Source of the DNA: Stropharia rugosoannulata
Lineage: Eukaryota > Basidiomycota > Agaricomycetes > Agaricales > Strophariaceae
DNA: 64,000 bases
Direction of reading: 5' to 3'
Assembly: GCA_028532985.1 (NCBI GenBank)
Contig: JANCIK010000004.1
Coordinates: 1,240,001-1,304,000, forward strand
The notes under the pieces are model-generated. The model was not told where the DNA came from, did not search any database, and saw only the letters and a list, made by a program, of their open reading frames with translations. The position numbers and the translations under genes were made by a program. Shown here in pieces: positions 12,329-23,174 of the stretch; the first letter of the stretch is position 1, and the number at the start of each line of letters is the position of its first letter.

Positions 12329-14205
12329 ATGTCTGATCTCAACGTACCACTCAGCAACGATTTTATCATTCCTACAAATAGGGATATTGAAGCTACTTTG
12401 AGGGAGGACGCCGGTGAGCATTTATTACAAGCTTATTATAAACAGCAGTTACTCAGTTCTGGAATGCTGATTAACTTCCATATATTAATATTGCTCCTGT
12501 CCAGATGAGAAGTGTACCTATCTATGTGGAAACTCTCTAGGTCTGCAGTCAAAGACATCAGCCGCACTCGTTCAGGAGGAGCTTCAAGTGTGGAGCTCAC
12601 GGTGCGTCCTAAGTCCCTCTTCATCCCCCATATAGAAGCCCGAAAGCAGAATATGGCATCTTCTACCGCGAATATCGCTAATTCTTTCTGTCTTGCGTGT
12701 ACTGGAAATATTTAACAAACTTACATCCATTTGTAGAGCTGTGGTCGGGCATTTTTCTCACCCGCATAACCGTCCATGGACGAAATGCTGTGATGGTATC
12801 CATCCCTTGCTGGCAGAAGTACTTGGTGAGTAAAATTCAAGCGGTTAGACTCACTCCATATGGCTTAGACTAATTCAGCGCATCTTTCATCCGCAAGGGG
12901 CAAAGGAAGTTGAAGTCGCGTGCATGGGCACTTTGACAAACAACCTTCACCTGATGATGGATTCGTTCTATAAGCCGACAGCGACTCGTTATAAGATCCT
13001 TTGCGAAACGCGCGCATTTCCCTCGGATCAGGTAAATCTATATCTCGAAAAGTTAACTTATAAACTTCTCATTGTTCATGTAGTATGCTTTCGCGTCGCA
13101 AGCGCGGGCTCATGGCCTCGACCCGGCTACAGCTATCATCGAGGTATCTCCTCGGGAGAATGAGTTCCATCTTCGGCAGGAAGACATTCTCGACATAATC
13201 GACCGAGAAGGCCATTCGATTGCCCTTGTTTTATTTAGTGGCGTACAGTATTATACTGGACAATGTTTCCCTATGCAACTCATCACGCAAAAGGCACAGG
13301 AGAAGGTACGTACTGCCACTTAGAGTGAGACCATCATCCATCGGATATTCTTCGTGAAACGTTCAATCAGCCACTGTATTAGTCCCAATGGAGTGTACTT
13401 CATCTTATGTGTCCGCGTTTCTTGTTCTTGTGCTGATCAAAATTGTGTAACCTTAGGGCTGCATCTGTGGCTGGGATCTTGCGCACGCCGTTGGCAATGT
13501 CCCCTTAGCGATGCATGATTGGAACGTGGATTTTGCCGTTTTCTGCACGTACAAATACCTCAATTCGGGCCCAGGCGGTATCGCAGGCCTATTCGTACAT
13601 GAAAAATGGCACGAAATTGAAAAACCTAAGTATGTACCCTATCATTGTATCTCAAATAAAATTTAATAACGCAATGTTCCAGGTTCGCTGGGTGGTGGGG
13701 CAATGAGCTATCCACGCGTTTTGCTATGAAGCCCGAATTTCAGCCAATAAAGGGTACTCAAGGTTTCCAGCAGTCAAATCCAAGTGCTTTGACCGTGGCC
13801 GCTTTACTGGGCTCGTTAACCGTCATTAAGAAGGCGGGGATGATTCTCCCCATTCGAGAACGGTCACTGAAGCTGACCGGCGCTTTGGAGAATTTTTTGA
13901 AGCAGTCGAAGTACTTCGTACCTTTGTCGGAATTAATTCAAAAAGGAACAAATGTAGGTTTTACGATCATCACGCCTGAAGAACCTTCCGAGCGCGGCGC
14001 CCAACTGTCTTTACTCTTCCTTCCCATTGGATCAGAGACCATGCGGATTGTGCACGATTTTCTCTCGAGATCTGGTGTGATTGCAGATGAAAGAGAACCC
14101 GATGTGATCCGCTTGGCTCCTGCGCCTCTTTATAACACCTTGAGGGACTGCCAGCACGCAGCAGGAGTGTTGGAAAATGCCCTTGCCTCTGCAGAAAGCA
14201 CGTAA
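12329..14205 (+). CDS. BNA5: Kynureninase
   Basis: Seven exons (12329-12413, 12505-12601, 12737-12825, 12898-13031, 13084-13305, 13457-13629, 13683-14205) give 440 residues with consistent phases. Motifs: [59 protein letters not shown], then [16 protein letters not shown] with the PLP lysine, and FAGWWGNE. The enzyme cleaves kynurenine to anthranilate or 3-hydroxykynurenine to 3-hydroxyanthranilate in the cytosol. The third junction uses an AAG acceptor at 12897, because earlier AGs give a frame with a stop. A GTAAGT overlaps the stop codon, so a further short exon cannot be fully excluded. Confidence 0.93.
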
Positions 14206-15798
14206 GTGTTAACCTGAAACATTTATTCCGTCTGAGTATCCAGATCTGATCGGTAACGTTCAGACGGAGAACCTAGGGAACGTTAAATCATCTACTAGGT
14301 CCACGGGGACTAAATTTTCCCTACAACAATTGAAGCAGGCAGGAACTGAATACACACCAAACTATATATTTTCTCCTATACTACAAGAGGATGCAAATTC
14401 ATACACGCACTTACACAACTTATCTCTACAAAGAACGGAAATTTATTTATCCCTCGTTTCTTCCTTCTCATCAAACCGTATCACCGGACAAATTTAGATT
14501 CACTGATTCGAAACGGTAGGTATAAGTAATGAACAAAGAGAACAGGCAATTCCATAAGAATATCTGTCCAAGAGAGATATCTGTCCAAGAGAGACTTAAC
14601 TAACACCGAGTAATGTGGGTGCGTTTGTCTTCACTAATTTTGGGGGTGCATTATTTGACAGAAATTAACTAGTCGCGAAAATCGCACAAAAGAATCAGAC
14701 CCAGCGAATATAACCTTAGTAAATACGTGAACGTAAACGTTTCAAATCAAACTTGTGGAGACATGTTCCGGACAGGGGTAGACACCGAAGTCGTATGGAC
14801 ATAGACGGGAGATGGGCATGTATTGACTCGTACACTTCGGTTGAGAGAAAAATATAATTACTTTTTTTGAAGTCCGAGATGTTCCGTGGTTGATTGCTCA
14901 AGGTCTGGTGTGGTTCAAGTAGAAACTCACCCCAAATTCACTGTTTAATTTTAGTTATCATGGGCATCTCCGTTGTGCACGTAGAGTGAGAAATTTCGCT
15001 GTTTACCAACATAGTACCGACTTAATAGTGGTATGGACGTGTGACTACAAAGAGTGAAATTCTACAAATATTTATATAAGCCACTAAATAGTAATTACAT
15101 TTAACGACTCAACATTTAGTGAGATATCTGTTAAACGGAGCATGTAGGTGTCGAACAAGCGCCCAAGTACTTGCAGCCTAGGTCAAGTTAATGGTCTTCG
15201 GAGATGGTTCGCTGACTTAACATAATGAATATAGAGTGTATAAATTATTCATGACACAGTATGGCACCAGAGATAGATATATTCCTTAAAAGGTTGCCTA
15301 TTTTCTACCGCTGCAATTGCTACCCGGTGAAGAATCGACCTAGCTCAAACGGGCCGCTAATCATCAATTAATCATGGCCTGCAGAGTCCAAGGTGTACAA
15401 GCATAAACAAATACGGCTAACACATTGTTGCATTGCTCTGATGACAGCTTGCTTCTTGTCAATATGATGCTATTTCACAAGTCCCTTTGTTCCCTAATAT
15501 TAGGCTCAGTCCGGGGCCCCAGGCGTTGTGTTGGCCTCATTGTTCCCTAACAGCACAATAACACCATGCCACGCAGTAGCCACCATAGTCCTGCAAGAGG
15601 GTGCCGTCATTGTGAATCCTCTTTCTCTCTGTCACAACATCCTAGAGCTTTTGTTTCTTTCAACGACTCTTACGCTCTCTTTTTAAGTTTCTCACTCAGC
15701 TCGCTGGCCAGCGTCCATAGTCAGCTCGGGTAGCTGACTTTCCATTACAAGTTTCAATTTTTCAACGACATAACGCCGTACCCATCCAACCCCCTTAA
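14206..15798. other. AT-rich intergenic stretch
   Basis: About 1.6 kb without a recognisable gene. It is AT-rich with many stops in all frames. A reverse frame at 14901-14716 (61 codons) has no family match. The only structure noticed is a two-copy 17-bp tandem repeat at about 14562-14595. Confidence 0.4.
14562..14595. repeat. Two-copy 17-bp tandem repeat
   Basis: The unit ATCTGTCCAAGAGAGAT occurs twice in direct succession; the second copy differs only at its last bases. Too short and isolated to assign a function. Confidence 0.6.
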
Positions 15799-16657
15799 AT
15801 GCCTGAAGCCAAGCAAGCTGTACATTCTCAAGGAGAAATGGAGGTTCCGACATCACCTCACTTTCTCCGTCTTCGATACATTGCTTTGGGTAGGTTTCTT
15901 CAGTTAGAACCTAAACTCGTACTGAATTCAGGACCAGGATTGATATTATTTCTTGCATTCATATGGATCATCCTAATTTGTACTTTAATATACGCCCAAT
16001 GGGATGTATTAGATCATGTTGAACGTGAGTTGTAGTCACTCCAATTCTCTGCGGTCTCTTGTTCTGACAGTGCCTTATTCAGGCTCGTTAATTCTTATAA
16101 TGTTGTTCGTCAATACAGTCACAGTTATACTTCTTCCTATATTGTAGGCATTTGCAATGATTCTCGTCCAACTCTTGCCAATCACTGATCCTCTCCATAG
16201 ACTCATGCAACCATTCAGACCGTGGCTTGACGGTGCCCGAGTTCTGTTTCTCATCTTCACTCACGGTGGCATTGCTCTTTTCTTTGCTATTAGAACCCCG
16301 TGGTTTAATTGTTTCTCTCCTGGTATGTCCGTTTGCTTTATCTTTGAACAGTCGCTTATGCAACCGCAGTCACCGATCTGAACGAAGAAGCGGTGTGTAC
16401 CACTATAATCGTGCTTGTAAACGTGCTAGACTGGGTCATACCCATCCTTGGTGTGTAATGAGGTGTTTTTGCATTGACACTTGAATGACCATTTTTATGT
16501 TGTTCTTTAAGTTGCTCTTTATGCCGGTGGGTTGATGCTTTATGTCCGTCACCAATCTAAAAGAAGATCCGGGCTGCTTGCGACTGTCGACGCTGAGAAG
16601 CAACTGAAAAGTACTCGTGCGAGTTTGCAAACTCGTCAAAGCATTACTGTAACCTAG
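15799..16657 (+). CDS. Four-helix membrane protein, function unknown
   Basis: Six exons (15799-15889, 15932-16024, 16071-16108, 16148-16322, 16352-16450, 16512-16657) join to 213 residues. Four hydrophobic segments are visible: GLILFLAFIWIILICTLIY, GSLILIMLFAFAMILVQLL, ARVLFLIFTHGGIALFFAI, and a last one from TTIIVLVNVLDWVIPIL to ALYAGGLMLYV. The C-tail is basic and polar. The third intron (16109-16147) would be only 39 bp, but it is needed because a TAG stands in frame just before GCATTT. I do not recognise the family. Layout resembles small MARVEL-like or orphan four-TM fungal proteins. Confidence 0.6.
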
Positions 16658-17289
16658 AACCTGTAGCATAATCATGTCTTATAGATGTAAATTATAGGGA
16701 GTTACAGCCTGTAACCTGTCGAAGCACTACATTAGTCCATGAACCTGAAAGCCAAGTCAGCATCGTTTATGCACTAGCAGCAAGTTTGTTTGCATATGGT
16801 CCGAGTGACTCCTATTGTTATTGTTCAAACCTGATCATCCTTATTGCCTTGCCACTTGCTTTCCACGAGTTTGTTTAGAGTAACTATTGCGAGCTTTCTG
16901 CACTTTTTATTTTTAAATTTAGTTTTCCTGCTTTTTGCGTATTGAAATTGTAAGACAATTGGGGCCACTTCAGCCAAACTTCAGCACTGCACTCGAGCTT
17001 GAGTCACTGATTACAATAGGCATTGTGTGTGTAAGTACCAAGTACTAGAAGTTAAGAAGTCGCATATTTCCCACGTGCCTGTCCATCAAGGATTTTGACC
17101 ATGCCGAAGCGCACATTGAGGCAGCACCCAAATGTCGGACTGTTCATACCGCGCTCAGTCTAAGTCATATAGGAGCAACCACTGCTAGTTTCCCTTGCAA
17201 GCTTTGGGTCGCCCGTATTCCCACTCTCCTCTGGGCTCTCGTTCACTTTTGTCCTCAGCAAGCCTCAGGACTGCCTTCGGAATATCGTA
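16658..17289. other. Intergenic, probable promoter of the IST1-TBC gene
   Basis: 632 bp with only short frames. It lies between two genes on the same strand; no specific motif was identified. Confidence 0.4.
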
Positions 17290-20200
17290 ATGTCTAAGTG
17301 GGAAGCAGTTGCAGTAAAGGTTCGTCTCACTTCTGTGTAGCAACGACTAGCGATCTGACACAACGAAGGCTCAGCTTCGTCTGGCCTCTCAGAGACTGGG
17401 TCAGATACAGGCAAAGAATGATTCACAGGCCAATATCACCCATACCGACATCGCCACTCTTATTCAAAGGGGCAATATTTCTCTAGCTCGAGAGAAAGCA
17501 GAAAAGCTTGTAAATGACGAGGCTTATGGAGACCTTTTGGAAGTGCTTGAGCTACAGATTGGGATAGTCTTAGAACACTTTCAGGAGTTGGAACGCGGGT
17601 ATGTATTCAACGTACCTATAGCCGCTGTCATAGTAATCAAGTAATTTATTAGGGTCCCACCGAGCCCAGTAATGCTCGAGGCTTTATCTACTATAATATA
17701 TGCTGCTCCTTATATTCAGTCTAAAGGTATGTATATATTTTATCTGATCGGATGCTCCTTCTTAATTGTCAACAGATCTTGACACTGTCCGGAATTCTCT
17801 GATACAAAGGCTAGGAGTAGAGTTTGCTCGTTCCGCCAGCGGAAATCGCGATAAATATGTGTCTTCCCGCGCATTAAAAGCTATTTCTCCTTCAATCCCC
17901 TCTGCCGCACAATTAGACGCGTATATGAAAGATATAGCTACAAGTCATGGCGTGGTTTGGAACCCAGATCCTCCCCGCCACACTACGTGTGTATTTCCTT
18001 CTGTAGTCAAATACTTGTTTAACTGAAACATTACTAGTGTCAATATACTCTCGGAACTACTCGATGCTGAAGCTAATCCCGTTGTTGACCTTTCCAAGCT
18101 ACGTGAACTCTGCCGATACGGTGTGTTGACATGTACAACCAGCTTTTCGTTACGACTTACAGAGTAATACAGGCATTTCTGATGAACCAGTGTGGCTTCG
18201 ACCCCGAATTTGGAGGTAAGTGTGGAAAGTGGTCTCCACTTTCGTATACTTCATATCACCCAGGTTATTACTTGCAACTGTACCATCAGTGCAAGCATTA
18301 CGTCAAAGTGAAATCTCTAAGCAAAGAGAGTCATATTATGTGAGTCTTTGCTTTCTTGAATTCGCTATCATACTAATTATCACATATAGGACCTGGTGCG
18401 GCAATTACTAGAGCCGGTGTCGCGATCTTCCAAGGAAGTTTCTCCTACAGATGATGCACTCCTGGAAGCGTATAATCAACTTTCCGGTCTTCCGAGGAAT
18501 ATTTTTGCCTATGTCGAAGAGGAACCCGAGATGTTCCCTCAATGTCCTCTGAATGATAACGCTCCTGACGATATCCGAATACTGTTTTCCCGAGCGCTTG
18601 AAGTGCGGTTAAAGATATTGCGCGGCGAAGAAGCCAAGGGCTCGGATACTACTCCTGAGATCCGCTTAGAACCTGGAGAGGATGTAACGCCCGGTATCTC
18701 ATTGACGACGCCAGATTCTTCTGACTTGAATGATGCAAACACCTCTATGACGCTCCTGGAATCGAAGAAACACATATTTGGCACAGCTCATCCCCAGCAT
18801 TGCTCTGCTCTTTTGCGCTTGGTGTACCTTCACAATACAATAAACCCGGGAAATCTGTCTTACCACACTCCATCAATTCTAATTCCGCTTTATTCAGTAT
18901 TATTGCAAGAAGTGGAGCCCGAAGAGTTGGCTCACCTGGAGGCCGACACTTTTTGGCTTCTTGAGGCAATGGTGGCTGAATTTGCTGGTCTCGAAGACGA
19001 TGAAGGGAGTGTTTGGATGAAGCGGCTTAGCGATCGCGTTGCTTGGGCAGACTTCGATTTCAAAGTTCAACTGGTGAGTGCAGAAGCTTTCTATTTCCTT
19101 ATTTCCTTAATTCATAATCCTACTTATCATAGGAGTCATCAGGGCTGGATCCCGCTTTGCCGCACTATTCATAGTAAGTCCACCTACCTTTACCTTCTTG
19201 TAGGGCTTGACCTCATCCAAGTCTAGTCGCTGGTTAATGCCTATATTGTCTCACACACTTCCCTTACCATCATTGTTTATCGTTTGGGATGCATTGTTTG
19301 CTCAGCCGGCCAGAGAGAAAACCTCAAATCCCAAACTCGATTATCTAGTTGATGTCTGTAGCAGCATGTTAATTCGCGCAAAAAACCACTTGATGAGGTA
19401 CTTCCACAACCTTCGCGCTCTTGACGTATTAACAGTTTCCGCTTTTATGTTTTAGGATAAGTATGACTGCGCAAAACGGGCGTAGCTTGTGGGCCGAAGG
19501 AAATCAGTCATCTTTAGTCCGAGGGCGTACTCAAGACGGCTTTATGGAATCTCTTTCTTTTCTTCAGACTTATAATCCTTACTATGTTGGAGGCATCGAA
19601 CGAGTTCTGCAAGTTGCTTGGGACCTTGCTCAACGTCGCATGGCCGATTCATCTAATGTCCAACAACAGTCTCTCGGGTTTGGAGCTCGCTTTAGTATGT
19701 GGAGAGGGCGGACCTCGCAAAATGCTAACCAGCAGCAACCAAGCGCTGTTACCGAGGAGCCCCGGAAACGTACCAGCGACTATCCTGACAGTGATGAAAC
19801 GACAACATCAAAAACACATTCTAGCTTCGCATCCGCCATATCACACACTATCTGGAGGGGTATTACTAACCAATCAGCGATGGAAGATGAACAAGCCTCC
19901 ACTCCTCCATCGCCATCTCCAGAACCATTTATACCCGTGTATGGCTCTCCGAGTTTCCCTTCTGCTCATACACAATCAGCATCAACTTCAGCATCATCAG
20001 GAATATGGAACTACGCAGAGAAATTGAAGAGCTCTGACACGGTTGCGAGCATCTCGAAGGTTAGTTCTAACTGGAGGGCTAAGGCTATATCTGGGACATG
20101 GAACCTGACTGGCTCAACAACTACGAAGGATGTAAGCCAGAGTGTTAGTGCTGACGAATCAAGGAGGCAGTCCACTTCCCTTTCCCCAAGGTCGTCAGGT

Positions 20201-21433
20201 TATCTCTCTCCCCCGCCAGTGCCCCCCAAAACTCCCAGAAGTCCGAGCGCTCTTACATTATCACCGCCATCAACGTCGGGAATCCTTGAAAAGACCAAGA
20301 GCCTCATCTCACGTTCCCCGGCACCCGGCGCGACACCGAAGTCGGCCCCGAAACCTCTTCTACTCACCTCGGGCGCATCTGTCGTCTCTGGGCAGCGTAA
20401 ACCAGGCCACCCACGCTCAGCGAGTGCGACGAGTACCACGTCGACCCCTGACACAGACGAATGGGCCGAAATTATGCAGGGCAAACGTCAACACTTCCAT
20501 CGTGACTCTCAGTCGTCTGTGTCTTCCTTGTCACCTTCAGACGCATTTGGATTTGGGAAACCCTCAAAGTCAACTAGGTCTGAACATGAATCCGACACAA
20601 GCTCAAGCCGGATTGTTGCCATTAACCGACGCTCAGTATCCCCCATGGCTCCTAATTTCCGTGTTCAATACGGTCGTTCCACATCACGTCCGTCATCGCG
20701 CGCTTCTTCCGTCTCTTCAGATCTGCATGATCTTCAGAGTCCTCCTTTACCACCCCTACCTCCTTATCTCTCAAAGTCACCCCTTAAAGAAAGCAGCTCT
20801 TTTGAAGGCCAACCGTTTGTTATATCGCCGGCTACTCGTGATTCAGAAACTTCAGATGCTACTTCTGGCGAAATTTCTATCCCTACCAGAAAGCCATCCT
20901 GGAAGAAACAACTACAGGTGTCTGACTCGGAAAGTGCCGCCCCCGTTAGTAGTTTATCAAAGTCTCCAAGAGTACGTTCGAAGCGTCAGCCACGTCCGGC
21001 AAACCTCCAGATCCAAGAGTCGGAGCATCCTCGACTTTCTGCTGAACAGAAAAGTCCTAGCCCCTCAAATCTCACTGTTGAATGGCCAGGAGACGAACAA
21101 GAAAACATCACGACACCCAGAGCAAGTAACTTTGATTCTGATGATAATGTCACAATATCACCCGGCCGACCTAAATCACCTTACCGCGCGAGGAAATTGT
21201 CCTCAGCTGAGCAGGATAAAAGTAGAAAGTCATCCATAGACACGATTATTAACGAAGAACGGCCGCGCAAAGTTTCTACTGGCCACAGGTCCAGGAAGGT
21301 ATCAACTGGAAGTCGTGAAGTCCCAAGACACCGTAGGGAGAGTGCAGCGGAAGAGGGCGACGATGAAGGCTATGATGAACTGCTCAGTGCATATGAGAGC
21401 GAGGACGGTCCTCCTGGGCCATATATGCGCTGA
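17290..21433 (+). CDS. IST1-domain / TBC-domain fusion protein
   Basis: Eleven exons (17290-17319, 17369-17598, 17653-17726, 17776-17986, 18038-18120, 18173-18215, 18264-18339, 18390-19073, 19133-19173, 19227-19397, 19456-21433) give 1206 residues, every junction in phase. Residues about 8-185 are an IST1 domain: KAQLRLASQRLGQIQAKND, LIQRGNISLAREKAEKL and YGDLLEVLELQIGIVLEH. Without a stop or new ATG it continues into a TBC region (about 200-570): LSKLRELCRYGISDEPVWL, RPRIWRLLL, NPG and YRWLMPILSHTLPLPSLF, then WDALF. Residues after 600 are Ser/Pro/Lys-rich. IST1 proteins regulate Vps4/ESCRT-III and TBC domains act on Rab GTPases, so the protein may link endosomal sorting to Rab control (inference). 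Canonical TBC finger motifs IxxDxxR and YxQG are not seen. Confidence 0.8.
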
Positions 21434-21560
21434 TAATGCGTTTGAAGGAATCGATGTCGGATTTTATGATGATTGTTCCTCATTATTTTTGTAATTATGG
21501 TATGACTAATGTGATACGGCTGGGATTTTGGAGTCGGATAACATAAATTCATGTATACCT

Positions 21561-22238
21561 TCAAAAACCTCTAGTAGTATTGAATGACATGGAAGCAAAT
21601 TCTATGGAGAAGTCCGTGAGGACCACTCCCATAAGATTTGGATAAAAACAAACCTCATATGCAACTTCCAAAGAACACAAGCTGGAGCTGGAGCGTTTGA
21701 TAGCAACCAGGTAGTAAAGCACGTTCCAGCCCTTTAATCCTTCGTTAATAACAACGTCTTCAAGGTTTGTCGCAGGTATGAAACGATATGTAGAGAAAAA
21801 CGGCGGCATTCCTACGATGCCGCTATGCGTCTCTAGCTGAATGCCATGTGGAGGCAGCAAAATGACAGACTCTATGCAAGCGTTTAGTAGATTTCCTAAC
21901 AACAAGCAGACCGCTCTCACCATATAAAAGTTGGCAGCATGTCAATTTGAATATAACGATTAGTGATATGGCCAAAGCTGGATATAAGTATAGTTTGGGA
22001 ACCTTGGATTGCCCCGTCAGAACGAGCAACTCATCGCCAAAATCGGAACCTTCACATTTTGCCAGTAGAGAGACAGCAGTGGTACGACCAATAGTTGTGT
22101 CGCAAGGCTGGGAGACCACTTCTTGCTGTCCTTTAACTTTATTTTGCGGCTCTCCACTCTATATTCTCTGTAACCAGGATATTGTATCACTGAAAACTCC
22201 AGGTGGTCAGAGAGTGGATTCTGCTGGTGGCTAACCAT
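21561..22238 (-). CDS. GPI15: GPI-GlcNAc transferase subunit PIG-H
   Basis: Three exons (22238-22050, 22012-21921, 21871-21561), 193 residues. The N-terminal part has the family's PGYREYRVE motif, followed by two hydrophobic segments. The PIG-H domain carries ESVILLPPHGIQLETHSG, FIPATNLEDVVINEGLKGW and VLYYLVAI. The subunit belongs to the ER complex that adds GlcNAc to phosphatidylinositol, the first step of GPI-anchor synthesis. It is convergent with the IST1-TBC gene, 127 bp between stops. Confidence 0.9.
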
Positions 22239-22570
22239 CCCTAACCAACGTTCACGACGAGTGTATGTTGCGCGTGGATATTTAACTGCAGGGATAGATA
22301 ACCATTTCAGTCACTAGCCTCAGCGAATGATCGTAAACTAGTTGAGAGAAAGATATTGAACGCGGTAGGCTCTCAGCAGTGATGATGTGCATTTAGCATG
22401 TGTCGGAAAATGCCGCCGACCAATGATGGCAGTCATGAACTCCGGATGTGGACACCAACAGGACCTACTGTTCTTGCTCTTGTCCATGCATGCTATCAAC
22501 ATGTTATCATGTAGTTTCAATACGCAATTTATTTCAACGTCGTATTCTCAGTCCTCAGGCGTCATCTCGT

Positions 22571-22870
22571 GTCCTTTCACACAACATCGCTGGTCAAATG
22601 CTATGATTGGGGGGTGGCAGCATTCACCTTTGAACATGTTCAAGGGACATTAATGGACACTGTCACTTCTCAATTCTCGCGAGGCTACTGCATGGTGATG
22701 CAGCCTCGAGGAGCCCCAAAGATGAGTGACAACATGCATCTGGCGGCAGCTTCACACGTCCATTTCACCGTAAGTATACCGGCAGGCTTCAAAATACAGT
22801 CACAATTGCTCTGCAACAAAACCAAAGCCCTGCGCTCATTGTTTGTTAATACAACTACTAGATGATACGG
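22571..22870 (+). repeat. Duplicated block upstream of caspase gene, copy A
   Basis: This stretch resembles the reverse complement of about 51800-52060, which lies at the same place relative to the second caspase copy. Shared features: TGAACATGT near the start, TCTCAATTCTCGCGAGGCTAC against TCTCAAATTCTTGCGTGGCTAC, a peptide MHLAAASHVHFTVS against SHLGAASHIHFSPS, then CAACAAAACC and AGATGATAC. Frames are shifted relative to each other, so any ancestral coding sequence is broken in at least one copy. It may be a leftover exon or short gene of unknown function. Confidence 0.55.
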
Positions 22871-23174
22871 TCTTACACAGGTTGAAAAGGATTCAAAAGG
22901 ACTGCGAACTTGCCGGATGATAAAGAGAACCTTCCTCTTTCACAGGCGCTTACATTGTGACTTCTGGTTGAGAGCCGATGGGAGTCGTTTGACATCTAAA
23001 AATTCATTTATCGTTTTCTCCTGTCGTCACAACCTATTTCTTGACATTCGAAGCAAGCAGTTCAGGGTCGATCGACACGTTCGATGTATACTTAAAGTAG
23101 CACAGTCAGCGTGTGCATGTCTTTGTCTTCTTTCCCATCCCAAATTCATCCTGTTAAGATTACAGTGTTCCTTA

